Source: a virus
IMG/VR virus record: IMGVR_UViG_3300006030_000034
Span: 1-49,898 of that record
Length of the DNA: 49,898 nucleotides
Reading direction: 5' to 3' (one strand)
Under the pieces are notes generated by a model. It had not been told where the DNA came from and searched no databases. It saw only the letters and a list, made by a program, of their open reading frames with translations. The translations under genes and the position numbers were made by a program. Positions 21,581 through 27,965 of this stretch are shown piece by piece; within the stretch, counting starts at the first letter, position 1; the number at the start of each line of letters is the position of its first letter.

Positions 21581-21880
21581 ATGACTGAATACTTTTATCC
21601 CGTAGGTTCCGGTTACGGTAACGGTGACGGTGACGGTTACGGTAACGGTTCCGGTGACGGTTACGGTGACGGTTACGGTGACGGTTACGGTTTCGGTTCC
21701 GGTTACGGTAACGATGACGGTTACGGTTACGGTGACGGTTACGGTTACGGTTACGGTAACGGTTACGGTTACGGTGACGGTTACGGTTACGGTTACGGTA
21801 ACGGTTCCGGTTCCGGTGAAGGTTACGGTTACGGTTACGGTGAGGGTACAATCACCACAAGAACTCGTCGGAGGTCTTAA
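21581..21880 (+). CDS. Gly/Tyr-rich low-complexity protein 1
   Basis: 99 residues: MTEYFYPVG, then ~75 residues composed only of Gly with Tyr, Asn, Asp, Ser, Phe in a two-residue rhythm (GYGDGYGNGSG), then a basic end TITTRTRRRS. The coding DNA is a near-perfect GGTTAC/GGTAAC/GGTGAC hexamer array. Such G/Y chains are typical of sticky, phase-separating or surface-adhesive proteins. First of three tandem paralogs; start has AGAGGTTTTAAG upstream. Confidence 0.7.
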   Translation: MTEYFYPVGSGYGNGDGDGYGNGSGDGYGDGYGDGYGFGSGYGNDDGYGYGDGYGYGYGNGYGYGDGYGYGYGNGSGSGEGYGYGYGEGTITTRTRRRS

Positions 21881-22295
21881 GATGACTGATTACTTTTATC
21901 CCGTAGGTTACGGTAACGGTGACGGTTACGGTAACGGTTACGGTGACGGTTACGGTGACGGTTACGGTTACGGTTCCGGTTTCGGTTACGGTAACAGTAA
22001 CGGTAACGGTTCCGGTTTCGGTTACGGTTACGGTAACAGTAACGGTAACGGTTCCGGTTTCGGTTACGGTTACGGTGACGGTGACGGTTACGGTTACGGT
22101 GACGGTTACGGTACAATTTCCACAAGAACTCGTCGGAGGTCTTAAGATGACTGAATACTTTTATCCCGTAGGTTACGGTAACAGTTACGGTGACGGTAAC
22201 GGTAACGGTTACGGTTACGGTTACGGTTACGGTAACGGTAACGGTAACGGTGACGGTGACGGTGACGGTTCCGGTTTCGGTTACGGTAACGGCAC
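21605..22295 (+). repeat. GGTNAC/GGTTCC hexamer arrays
   Basis: Three arrays of the hexamer GGTTAC and one-base variants (GGTAAC, GGTGAC, GGTTCC, GGTTTC), interrupted only by the conserved gene ends and starts. The reverse strand is therefore also open (Asn/Arg repeats), but that is a shadow. Confidence 0.9.
21882..22145 (+). CDS. Gly/Tyr-rich low-complexity protein 2
   Basis: 87 residues, MTDYFYPVG start, G[YDNSF] repeat with a duplicated NSNGNGSGFGYGYG block, end TISTRTRRRS. The gene begins one base after the previous stop; the codons for the end RRRS of protein 1 (CGTCGGAGGTCT) also form its Shine-Dalgarno. Confidence 0.7.
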   Translation: MTDYFYPVGYGNGDGYGNGYGDGYGDGYGYGSGFGYGNSNGNGSGFGYGYGNSNGNGSGFGYGYGDGDGYGYGDGYGTISTRTRRRS

Positions 22296-22326
22296 AATTT
22301 CCACAAGAACTCGTCGGAGGTCTTGA
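22147..22326 (+). CDS. Gly/Tyr-rich low-complexity protein 3
   Basis: 59 residues, MTEYFYPVG start, shorter repeat, identical end TISTRTRRRS. Same start signal as protein 2. The three copies differ in repeat length, as expected for slippage or recombination. Confidence 0.7.
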   Translation: MTEYFYPVGYGNSYGDGNGNGYGYGYGYGNGNGNGDGDGDGSGFGYGNGTISTRTRRRS

Positions 22327-22331
22327 AACTC

Positions 22332-22478
22332 ATGAACATTCTAATTACATCAATGCCCGACACCTATCAATTTTTTGGCAATGCTAATACCTACGTTGGC
22401 GCTGTTGCCCTTTTTGCGACTCCTGTGCTTCTTTATTGGATTTTCCGTTCTTACTGGCGGAGTCCTTATCGTCGCTAA
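22332..22478 (+). CDS. small membrane protein
   Basis: 48 residues: MNILITSMPDTYQFFGN, then a hydrophobic span YVGAVALFATPVLLYWIF and a basic tail RSYWRSPYRR. Its ribosome-binding site again falls in the GGAGGTCTT end of the preceding Gly/Tyr gene, so it is likely co-translated with the triplet and could anchor it at the membrane (inference). Confidence 0.55.
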   Translation: MNILITSMPDTYQFFGNANTYVGAVALFATPVLLYWIFRSYWRSPYRR

Positions 22479-22489
22479 GACACTTTGAC

Positions 22490-22535
22490 AACTGGCACAA
22501 GGGCACTGGACTTCTCTCTGGTACCCTGTCATACT
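22490..22535 (+). promoter_or_regulatory. terminator/promoter module 11
   Basis: AACTGGCACA (22490-22499), arms GGGCAC.../...GTACCC, CATACT (22530-22535). Confidence 0.65.
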
Positions 22536-22557
22536 ACATTCGTACCTGAGACTCCCA

Positions 22558-22722
22558 ATGGAAACTGTAATTGCGTTTTCTGATGAGTTTGAGATTGTTC
22601 AAGATTCATCAGACTTTGTTCACATCATGGATGGTGAACAAACTGTCCGTCTTTCCATGCCTCGGAAGATTCTGGATGACATTGTGAGTCAAATCCACAG
22701 CAGGGTAGATTTCCACTTCTGA
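22558..22722 (+). CDS. small hypothetical protein
   Basis: 54 residues (METVIAFSDEFEIVQDSSDF), beta-rich then a helix (PRKILDDIVSQIHSRVDFHF). The stop overlaps the next module motif. Function unknown. Confidence 0.55.
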   Translation: METVIAFSDEFEIVQDSSDFVHIMDGEQTVRLSMPRKILDDIVSQIHSRVDFHF

Positions 22723-22768
22723 AACTGGCACAAGGGGGCACCACCTGCCCCCAATCATCCACTAGACT
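22723..22768 (+). promoter_or_regulatory. terminator/promoter module 12
   Basis: AACTGGCACA (22723-22732), perfect hairpin GGGGGCA (22734-22740)/TGCCCCC (22746-22752), TAGACT (22763-22768). Confidence 0.7.
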
Positions 22769-22792
22769 ACATTCGTACCTGAGGCACTTCTG

Positions 22793-22972
22793 ATGTATCA
22801 CATCGCCATTGTTCATTCGGAAGAAGACTACTTTGAGTCTGTGGCATCATTTAAGTCTTATGATGCTGCTGATGCAGAGTTTGATGACTGGAGTGAGAAA
22901 CTGCCTCATGCCTGGTTGGAGATTGTGACACCAGATAAAGTGGCACAAGGTACCGTGACAGTTCCTGATTGA
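22793..22972 (+). CDS. small conserved protein
   Basis: 59 residues (MYHIAIVHSEEDYFESVASF ... DDWSEKLPHAWLEIV), a beta-alpha-beta-alpha layout common in small phage proteins. No Shine-Dalgarno; leader CTGAGGCACTTCTG. Function unknown. Confidence 0.6.
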   Translation: MYHIAIVHSEEDYFESVASFKSYDAADAEFDDWSEKLPHAWLEIVTPDKVAQGTVTVPD

Positions 22973-23045
22973 TGAACTAAGATAATTATGGGAATGTGGG
23001 TGCCCTAAAAGACCGCATTGTTAACAATTACTTTTTTTGATTATT

Positions 23046-23258
23046 ATGTTCAAGTTTACTTCTTCTGCCATTGAGAACATCACTGAAGTTCAAGATGGTC
23101 AGGTTACGATCACCTTTAGTGGTGGTCGGGATTATACTTACAAGGTTGCAGAACCTGAGAACTTTGTTTCTCAACTGAATGAAGTGATTCAACAGGAACA
23201 GTCTGTTGGTCGTTTTGTCAATTCTGCAATTCGCGGTGAACAACTTGTGACACTCTGA
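23046..23258 (+). CDS. KTSC-like domain protein
   Basis: 70 residues: SSAIENITEVQDGQVTITFS, DYTYKVAEPENF, VGRFVNSAIRGEQL. This matches the KTSC-type domain (extended sheet plus a S(P/V)GR.(F/V)N..IR end) found next to nucleic-acid enzymes. ATG 23046 rather than the in-frame TTG 23037. Function unknown. Confidence 0.65.
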   Translation: MFKFTSSAIENITEVQDGQVTITFSGGRDYTYKVAEPENFVSQLNEVIQQEQSVGRFVNSAIRGEQLVTL

Positions 23259-23260
23259 TC

Positions 23261-23305
23261 ACTGTCACATCAGGGGTTGCGGTTCTCGTGACCCCATGTC
23301 ATACT
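23261..23305 (+). promoter_or_regulatory. terminator/promoter module 13
   Basis: ACTGTCACA (23261-23269), GGGGT (23273-23277)/ACCCC (23291-23295), CATACT (23300-23305); TTGCGG is 17 bases before CATACT. Confidence 0.7.
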
Positions 23306-23333
23306 TAAATCGTTCAAGACATTTCTACTTCTT

Positions 23334-23480
23334 ATGGACAAAGAAATCATGACCACACTTCTCGATCAAGCAGCGGATGGCAACGGCATTCTTCAGATTC
23401 TTGATGCACTGTATGATGGGATGGACAGTGGTGAATCTAGTCAAGATTTTTGCCCAACACTAGACGAGATTCAGTTCTAA
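23334..23480 (+). CDS. small acidic protein
   Basis: 48 residues (MDKEIMTTLLDQAADGNGIL ... DFCPTLDEIQF), helical. Leader without Shine-Dalgarno. Function unknown. Confidence 0.5.
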   Translation: MDKEIMTTLLDQAADGNGILQILDALYDGMDSGESSQDFCPTLDEIQF

Positions 23481-23569
23481 AACTCGACGAGGTGTGCCAC
23501 ATCATCTAGTGGTACACCTCTCTCGACGAGTTCAGGTACATCAACTAGATTACACACATCTCGACGAGG
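23481..23569. repeat. CTCGACGAG cluster with hairpin
   Basis: CTCGACGAG at 23483-23491, 23522-23530 and 23560-23568. Between the first two, GTGTGCCAC and GTGGTACAC can form a hairpin. The third copy directly precedes ATG 23575 and provides GAGG. Confidence 0.75.
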
Positions 23570-23574
23570 TTATC

Positions 23575-23763
23575 ATGCAAACAGCATTTATCACACCAAT
23601 CTCGAACAAGGCAAAGAATCGCTTTGCCAATCTCATGGATCACAATGATGAATGTATCATTGAGCAACACAAAGGTAACAAAGTGTTTCTTACATCCATG
23701 AACAAACGCAATCATTTCTGGGTACATCTTGACAATGACCCAGACTGGATGATAGACTTTTAA
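23575..23763 (+). CDS. conserved cyanophage protein
   Basis: 62 residues (MQTAFITPISNKAKNRFANL), core HNDECIIEQHKGNKVFLTSM and HFWVHLDNDPDWMI. ATG 23575 is chosen because a GAGG lies 6 bases upstream. I recognise the family as common in cyanophages; function unknown. Confidence 0.7.
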   Translation: MQTAFITPISNKAKNRFANLMDHNDECIIEQHKGNKVFLTSMNKRNHFWVHLDNDPDWMIDF

Positions 23764-23866
23764 AATAAGGGAGGAAGGGGTTTGCCTCCCAGACGATTCA
23801 GAAAAGTCACCCTGCGCGTAAGAAAACAGATAATCATAGCATGGTTAAAGGTGATGTGGGTTCTTG

Positions 23867-23897
23867 AGGATCGGGGTGGTGCCTGATCCTTTTTTTC
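23867..23897 (+). terminator. intrinsic terminator
   Basis: AGGATC (23867-23872) / GATCCT (23885-23890) with G/C pairs inside, followed by eight T. Lies immediately before repeat element A. Confidence 0.75.
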
Positions 23898-23982
23898 TTG
23901 TCTTATTGTATTATTTTATGGTAGGATCAGTGACGATGTATTGTTCAGTAGGGATACCCTTCCCCCGTTGGTGCTGGTTGTT
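23892..23982 (+). repeat. conserved non-coding element, copy A
   Basis: TATTGTATTATTTTAT, then GTGACGATGTATTG, a variable hairpin part and GTTGGTGCTGGTTGTTC. The least conserved of three copies (see B and C). Confidence 0.65.
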
Positions 23983-24125
23983 CATTTAAGATACAGCATC
24001 ACAGACCCTAGAATGACCCTGATGGACAGTTTTGATGGTGGCACAAGATCGCTGGTACTGGTCGGTTCTGGGGTGCCATACTTCCACCAACGGCGCACCA
24101 CTGACGCCGCCTCGCCTCTCTAATC

Positions 24126-24653
24126 ATGAGCACCACCACCTTTGACTTCTCTGGTTTCTCTGATGATCAAGTGCGGGCGCTGATGCTTCTGGCACAGCAA
24201 CAGATCGAATCCCGTAAGGTATCCTTCGACGATCAAGTTTCTGTTGTTCAGCAACAGCGTATGAATGATCGTATGAAAGAGATCGAGCGCAATGTTGCTC
24301 AGATCGAAACAGTCAACGCTGCATTTGAGGTCTGCCTGAATGAGATTCTGGGTGACATCAATGAGTCGCGTTGGATTGTATCTCAACTCGACAAGTGCCG
24401 CCGTGAGAATGACTTTCGGCGCATGAATACGGTTTACTTTAAGTATCGCGGAAAGGATCTTAAAGTGGAAGAGATGCTGAAGACTCTCTCTGCAGTGTAT
24501 CGTCTGAAGTGCAAAAATTACAAGAATCCTTCTGATAAGTCTTGGGATCGTGGTATTGTTCGCCATGAGATTCGCTGCCCTCATTGTGGAGAATACGCCA
24601 AAAAGTTGGTAGAGTTTCTTGACATTAAAGGGATTCGCTGGGCGGATCTGTGA
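24126..24653 (+). CDS. hypothetical protein with C-terminal CPHCG motif
   Basis: 175 residues. A long helical/coiled-coil N-terminal part (LMLLAQQQIESRKVSFDDQV; MNDRMKEIERNVAQIETVNA) and one CPHCG pair near residue 156 with no second pair in the chain, so zinc binding would need dimerisation. Longest non-enzyme gene of this region. Function unknown. Confidence 0.65.
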   Translation: MSTTTFDFSGFSDDQVRALMLLAQQQIESRKVSFDDQVSVVQQQRMNDRMKEIERNVAQIETVNAAFEVCLNEILGDINESRWIVSQLDKCRRENDFRRMNTVYFKYRGKDLKVEEMLKTLSAVYRLKCKNYKNPSDKSWDRGIVRHEIRCPHCGEYAKKLVEFLDIKGIRWADL

Positions 24654-24664
24654 CAATCTACTAA

Positions 24665-24709
24665 GTGTCACAAAAGGGGTTGTGGTTTATCCCAACCCCA
24701 TGCAATACT
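24665..24709 (+). promoter_or_regulatory. terminator/promoter module 14
   Basis: GTGTCACA (24665-24672), hairpin GGGGTTG (24676-24682)/CAACCCC (24693-24699), AATACT (24704-24709). Confidence 0.65.
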
Positions 24710-24735
24710 TACATTGTTTATCACCTGAACTTCTC

Positions 24736-24888
24736 ATGAATTACTCTGAACTTCTTGCTAAACTTCAACAACTCAATGAAGAACAATTGCAAGAACCTGT
24801 GATTGTTATGGATCTTTTCAAGGGTTATGGGTATGATGATGTTCAGTTTGATTCTGAGAATCTTTGTTTCACGTTTGGCGAAGACTGA
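24736..24888 (+). CDS. small conserved protein (MTYKELL family, copy 2)
   Basis: 50 residues: MNYSELLAKLQQLNEEQLQE then PVIVMDLFKGYGYDDVQF. Paralog of the protein at 20611-20793. Function unknown. Confidence 0.65.
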   Translation: MNYSELLAKLQQLNEEQLQEPVIVMDLFKGYGYDDVQFDSENLCFTFGED

Positions 24889-24909
24889 ATCCTAATCATC
24901 ACCTGAACC

Positions 24910-25077
24910 ATGATCACAATTCAATCCAACAGCATTAAAGAGTTCTTCACCGATTCTGAATGGGATTTGATTTTTAATCTCTTGAATGAGAATCGTATGG
25001 TTATTGATGAAGACCATCCTTATCTGGAGGAGAATTATACTGCTCTGGATAAGATCCGCAAACTGTTTCAGGACTGA
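24910..25077 (+). CDS. small hypothetical protein
   Basis: 55 residues (MITIQSNSIKEFFTDSEWDL ... YLEENYTALDKIRKLFQD), helical and acidic. Leader CACCTGAACC, no Shine-Dalgarno. Function unknown. Confidence 0.55.
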   Translation: MITIQSNSIKEFFTDSEWDLIFNLLNENRMVIDEDHPYLEENYTALDKIRKLFQD

Positions 25078-25090
25078 TAGGACACTTCTC

Positions 25091-25137
25091 TAACTGTCCA
25101 CTGGGGCATCGGATCCTGCCTCTGATGCCCCTATACT
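25091..25137 (+). promoter_or_regulatory. terminator/promoter module 15
   Basis: AACTGTCCAC, then perfect hairpin GGGGCATC (25103-25110)/GATGCCCC (25124-25131), then TATACT (25132-25137). Confidence 0.7.
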
Positions 25138-25164
25138 GATCTCAGTTCACCACTGAACCACACC

Positions 25165-25905
25165 ATGCTGAACTTCTCCAAGGGTAACGCCAAACTGGGC
25201 AAGCACACTCTGATCTTTAGTCTTCCCGCTGGTAAGACTTGTCCCGGTGCAATGTTCTGCAAATCGTTTGCTGTTGTTGATGAGAACGGCAACCGTAAGA
25301 TTCAAGATGGTCCGCACACTGAATTCCGTTGTTTCGCTGCATCTTCTGAAGTCTTTTATACTACCGTATATGAAAGTCGTGCTCAGAATCTTCAACTGAT
25401 TGTTGATGCTCTTCAGAATGGATCTGCTGCTGATTTGATTCACAATTCCATTCAACATCACCGCACTAAAAAGACTCAACTGGTCCGTATTCATGAATCG
25501 GGCGATTTCTTCTCTGGTGCTTATCTTGATGCTTGGATTGAAGTTGCACACCGAAATCCCGATCTTAAGTTTTATTGCTATTCCAAGAGTCTGCAACTGT
25601 TTCTCAACTTCAAATTGCCCAATAATTTTTATATGACGGCATCATATGGTGGCAAGTTTGACTATTTAATTGATGAAGGATACTTCACTCGTTATAGCAA
25701 AGTTGTACTGAATCAGGAGGATGCTGATAGGTTGGGTCTGGAAGTTGATCACGATGATTCACACTGTCTAAAAGATAAACCTTTCGCCCTTTTGGTTCAT
25801 TCAACCCAACCTAAAGGTTCTATCTATGGGAAGGCAATTTATGCACGAAGGAAGAACAATGAGTTTTCTGGTTACAGTAAGAAACCAGTAACTGTGACGG
25901 TCTGA
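25165..25905 (+). CDS. GP88-like conserved phage protein
   Basis: 246 residues. N-terminus LNFSKGNAKLGKHTLIFSLP followed by a Cys-rich turn TCPGAMFCKSF, then TQLVRIHESGDFFSGAYLDA and FYCYSKS. These are the hallmarks of the phage 'gene product 88' family (often sharing HxSGDF). The fold and role are not established; Cys and His placement suggests metal binding. The longest gene between the RNA ligase and the baseplate apart from the HNH, glycosyltransferase and internal-protein genes. Confidence 0.7.
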   Translation: MLNFSKGNAKLGKHTLIFSLPAGKTCPGAMFCKSFAVVDENGNRKIQDGPHTEFRCFAASSEVFYTTVYESRAQNLQLIVDALQNGSAADLIHNSIQHHRTKKTQLVRIHESGDFFSGAYLDAWIEVAHRNPDLKFYCYSKSLQLFLNFKLPNNFYMTASYGGKFDYLIDEGYFTRYSKVVLNQEDADRLGLEVDHDDSHCLKDKPFALLVHSTQPKGSIYGKAIYARRKNNEFSGYSKKPVTVTV

Positions 25906-25906
25906 C

Positions 25907-25952
25907 AACTGTCACAAGGGGTCTTGATTAGGTTCAGGATCCCTGCAATACT
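25907..25952 (+). promoter_or_regulatory. terminator/promoter module 16
   Basis: AACTGTCACA (25907-25916), GGGGTCTTG...CAGGATCCC, AATACT (25947-25952); TTGATT lies 17 bases before AATACT. Confidence 0.65.
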
Positions 25953-25979
25953 ACCTTTGTTCCTGAGGGATTCCCCACC

Positions 25980-26189
25980 ATGGCATACATCGACAATCCA
26001 GTTGATTCTAACAACTGCTGGGATGATTCTGATTTTGTATCCTACTGGAATGAGATTGAACATTTCAATGAGAATCAAGGTTGGGATCATGGTGAAATGC
26101 TTGAAATGATCATTGATAAGTATAACGATGGTTGGTCCACTGATGAGGCAATGAATCAAATTGAAGCATACTTGAAGGATAACGATTGA
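25980..26189 (+). CDS. hypothetical acidic protein
   Basis: 69 residues (MAYIDNPVDSNNCWDDSDFV), Trp/Asp/Asn-rich. ATG preceded by CCCCACC without Shine-Dalgarno. Function unknown. Confidence 0.6.
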   Translation: MAYIDNPVDSNNCWDDSDFVSYWNEIEHFNENQGWDHGEMLEMIIDKYNDGWSTDEAMNQIEAYLKDND

Positions 26190-26213
26190 TTCTTAAGGTC
26201 TCATCTCTTCACC

Positions 26214-26360
26214 ATGAAACTCTTTCCATTCTTCTTCTGTCTCTTTTCTGTTTGGACTGGTCTACAGGTTCTGAATGCACAAGCAACAGTGAATCAAAAT
26301 CAGGAGAATCGCGCCGAGATTCATTGTAATGAAAACCCTTCACTCTGCGGTCTGAAATGA
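26214..26360 (+). CDS. signal-peptide or membrane-anchored small protein
   Basis: 48 residues: hydrophobic N-terminus LFPFFFCLFSVWTGLQVLNA followed by a polar tail with two Cys (IHCNENPSLCGLK). A signal peptide ending NAQA is plausible. Overlaps the next start (ATGA). Confidence 0.55.
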   Translation: MKLFPFFFCLFSVWTGLQVLNAQATVNQNQENRAEIHCNENPSLCGLK

Positions 26361-26524
26361 TCAATTTTCTTACCAAATCTCGATCACCTCAACTGTATCA
26401 TGCCATGATGATTCGCATTCTGTTAATCTCGACGATACTGTGGATTTCATGGGATCACATCAAACCAGCAAGAAATCTAGTTTCTGATGCAATGATTCAA
26501 ATCTCGAACATCATTCGAGACTAA
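26357..26524 (+). CDS. small membrane protein
   Basis: 55 residues with one hydrophobic span (YHAMMIRILLISTILWISW). Coupled to the previous gene. Its DNA is rich in the words ATCTCGA and CTCGACGA. Function unknown. Confidence 0.5.
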   Translation: MINFLTKSRSPQLYHAMMIRILLISTILWISWDHIKPARNLVSDAMIQISNIIRD

Positions 26525-26538
26525 ATCTCGATCAAATC

Positions 26539-26685
26539 ATGAATCCTTTTCTCGACAACATTCAAATCGAAGAAACATTCTTTGATGATGATCTCGAACA
26601 ACAATGTTTCATTGATGATTATAGTGATGATGGCGAAGCATTAGCATCAGCAGGATTTGGAACTGATGAAGATTATGGTGGATAA
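26539..26685 (+). CDS. acidic small protein
   Basis: 48 residues (MNPFLDNIQIEETFFDDDLE ... GTDEDYGG), very acidic. Preceded by AATCTCGATCAAATC and followed by a strong terminator. Resembles in composition the acidic protein at 17622. Confidence 0.5.
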   Translation: MNPFLDNIQIEETFFDDDLEQQCFIDDYSDDGEALASAGFGTDEDYGG

Positions 26686-26697
26686 AGTATAATGATC

Positions 26698-26722
26698 AAG
26701 GTGGAATCATTCCACCTTTTTT
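26698..26722 (+). terminator. intrinsic terminator
   Basis: AAGGTGGA / TCCACCTT (8-bp stem, loop ATCAT) followed by T6. Immediately precedes repeat element B. Confidence 0.85.
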
Positions 26723-26819
26723 ATAGTTTATTGTGTATTATTTTATTGCGGGTTCGGTGACGATGTATTGATCAAGCAGTTACCCTACTGCTGTTGGTGC
26801 CGATTGTTCCTAGAGTCTA
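26716..26819 (+). repeat. conserved non-coding element, copy B
   Basis: Runs from the T-run through GTGACGATGTATTGATCA, hairpin AGCAGT (26775-26780)/ACTGCT (26787-26792) with loop TACCCT, then GTTGGTGCCGATTGTTCC and TAGAGTCTA. Nearly identical to copy C (27747-27852). Confidence 0.8.
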
Positions 26820-26934
26820 CAAACCCTTAAGACCCTTTTGACCCTGCCAGTGTGCCAGTTTGCCAACTGTCCACGATCGGTGGACACTGCCCCGGATCTG
26901 CCTGTATTGTGATCTCAGTTCACACCACTGAACC

Positions 26935-27102
26935 ATGTTCCGAACCTTCCGCCCCGTTTGTGACACTGAAACCCGTCAGATTCAGTGGGCAGTGTTTAAG
27001 AATGGTGTTCCACAGAATCAGACTCTAACTGCGGTGCAAATCTCAGGGCATTATGCTGAGAAGTATCGTGGTGACGCTAAACCGCTGCGCTGCGCTGATT
27101 AA
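26935..27102 (+). CDS. small hypothetical protein
   Basis: 55 residues (MFRTFRPVCDTETRQIQWAV), basic. Leader CAGTTCACACCACTGAACC: a GTTCA/TGAAC hairpin directly before the ATG, no Shine-Dalgarno. Function unknown. Confidence 0.5.
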   Translation: MFRTFRPVCDTETRQIQWAVFKNGVPQNQTLTAVQISGHYAEKYRGDAKPLRCAD

Positions 27103-27177
27103 CAATTGTAACGGGGGATCCCCAGCGGTCCCCTCCATGCTGTAGGATTCTCTCAGTTCACACCACACCACTGAACC
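27103..27177 (+). promoter_or_regulatory. GGGGAYCCCC hairpin spacer with leader, copy 1
   Basis: CAATTGTAACGGGGGATCCCC, AGCGGTCCCC, then CATGCTGTAGGATTCT (TAGGAT as -10) and the CAGTTCAC leader. Copies at 27382-27460 and 28179-28230. Confidence 0.55.
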
Positions 27178-27381
27178 ATGATCACGCCATTCGATTACCT
27201 GTCTGTTCTGAATAGTTACGTTGATCCTGAGAACGGAACCGTAAGTTTCTGGCACGCAAGAACGTGTGCCAAACTTATGGGAGTTCTTGATAGTTTCTCT
27301 GCAACTTATGATTGCATGATTGGTCAAAGGGTTGATCTTGGAGAGTATAGGGCATGGGCGTTTAATGCTCTCTATGGTTGA
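27178..27381 (+). CDS. hypothetical protein
   Basis: 67 residues (MITPFDYLSVLNSYVDPENG ... EYRAWAFNALYG). Leader with TGAACC before the ATG. Function unknown. Confidence 0.55.
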   Translation: MITPFDYLSVLNSYVDPENGTVSFWHARTCAKLMGVLDSFSATYDCMIGQRVDLGEYRAWAFNALYG

Positions 27382-27460
27382 TTGTTAATGATTGTTACAG
27401 GGGACCCCTCAACGGTCCCCACCATGCTGTAGGATTCTCTCAGTTCACCACACCACTCCG
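27382..27460 (+). promoter_or_regulatory. GGGGAYCCCC hairpin spacer with leader, copy 2
   Basis: GGGGACCCCTCAACGGTCCCC (GGGGAC can pair with GGTCCCC), CATGCTGTAGGATTCTC and CAGTTCACCACACC. Matches copy 1 except for small indels. Confidence 0.55.
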
Positions 27461-27718
27461 ATGAACCTCGCCACCCTGATCAAAACCGCCGTTCGCGCCA
27501 CCCTGATCCAGAACGGACCGCAAACATGCTCGGATATTGTTCGCGGTATGGGTCTGGATCCTTCCCGCCATAAGGGTACTGTTCATGCCGTTATGGTTGA
27601 TCTTGAAAAATCGGGTATTCTTGGCGCTACGATGAAAGGTAGCCGCCGTGATCTGTGGTTCATTTATACCGATAAAATCCGCAAGCGTGACCGTATCATC
27701 GCTGCAATGATCGGTTAA
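27461..27718 (+). CDS. winged-helix-like DNA-binding protein
   Basis: 85 residues: helix (LATLIKTAVRATLIQNGP), then CSDIVRGMGLDPSRHKGTVH (helix-turn-helix) and VMVDLEKSGILGATM with a basic wing (KGSRRDLWFIY). The layout is that of a small winged helix; a role as regulator of the neighbouring early genes is possible. ATG 27461 follows the CACACC leader. Confidence 0.65.
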   Translation: MNLATLIKTAVRATLIQNGPQTCSDIVRGMGLDPSRHKGTVHAVMVDLEKSGILGATMKGSRRDLWFIYTDKIRKRDRIIAAMIG

Positions 27719-27727
27719 TTTAATCGG

Positions 27728-27755
27728 GGGGAGGTTAAATCTCCTCCTCTTTTTT
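27728..27755 (+). terminator. intrinsic terminator
   Basis: GGGGAGG pairs with CCTCCTC (one wobble), loop TTAAATCT, then T6. Precedes repeat element C. Confidence 0.75.
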
Positions 27756-27852
27756 ATAGTTTATTGTGTATTATTTTATTGCAGGTTTGGTGACGATGTA
27801 TTGATCAAGCAGTTACCCTACTGCTGTTGGTGCCGATTGTCCCTAGAGTCTA
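27747..27852 (+). repeat. conserved non-coding element, copy C
   Basis: Same as copy B apart from a few substitutions (GCAGGTTTGG for GCGGGTTCGG; TTGTCCC for TTGTTCC). The AGCAGT/ACTGCT hairpin and flanks are unchanged although the preceding terminators differ. Confidence 0.8.
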
Positions 27853-27965
27853 ATCACGCCGGAGACCCTTCCGTGGATTGTGACAGATCAGCAACCCTTA
27901 TCAGTCAAAGGGTTGACGTTGGCACCGATTCCGGCAATACTGGTCTCAGTTCACACCACTGAACC

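Larger units (their letters stand above)
23764..24125. other. gene-free stretch with terminator and repeat element A
   Basis: Contains a GGGAGG/CCTCCC hairpin (23769-23790), a terminator (23867-23897) and copy A of the conserved non-coding element, then a diverged module motif (GGTGGCACAAG). A 60-codon frame at 23941-24123 crosses the element and lacks coding character. Confidence 0.55.

Noticed and set aside
21576-22363. Arg/Asn-rich minus-strand frames (RNRNRHRNR)
   Set aside because: Mirror of the GGTNAC hexamer arrays; the plus frames have conserved starts, ends and ribosome-binding sites.
23941-24123. 60-codon frame in the repeat element
   Set aside because: Crosses conserved non-coding element A and a module motif, no good start, no counterpart in copies B and C.
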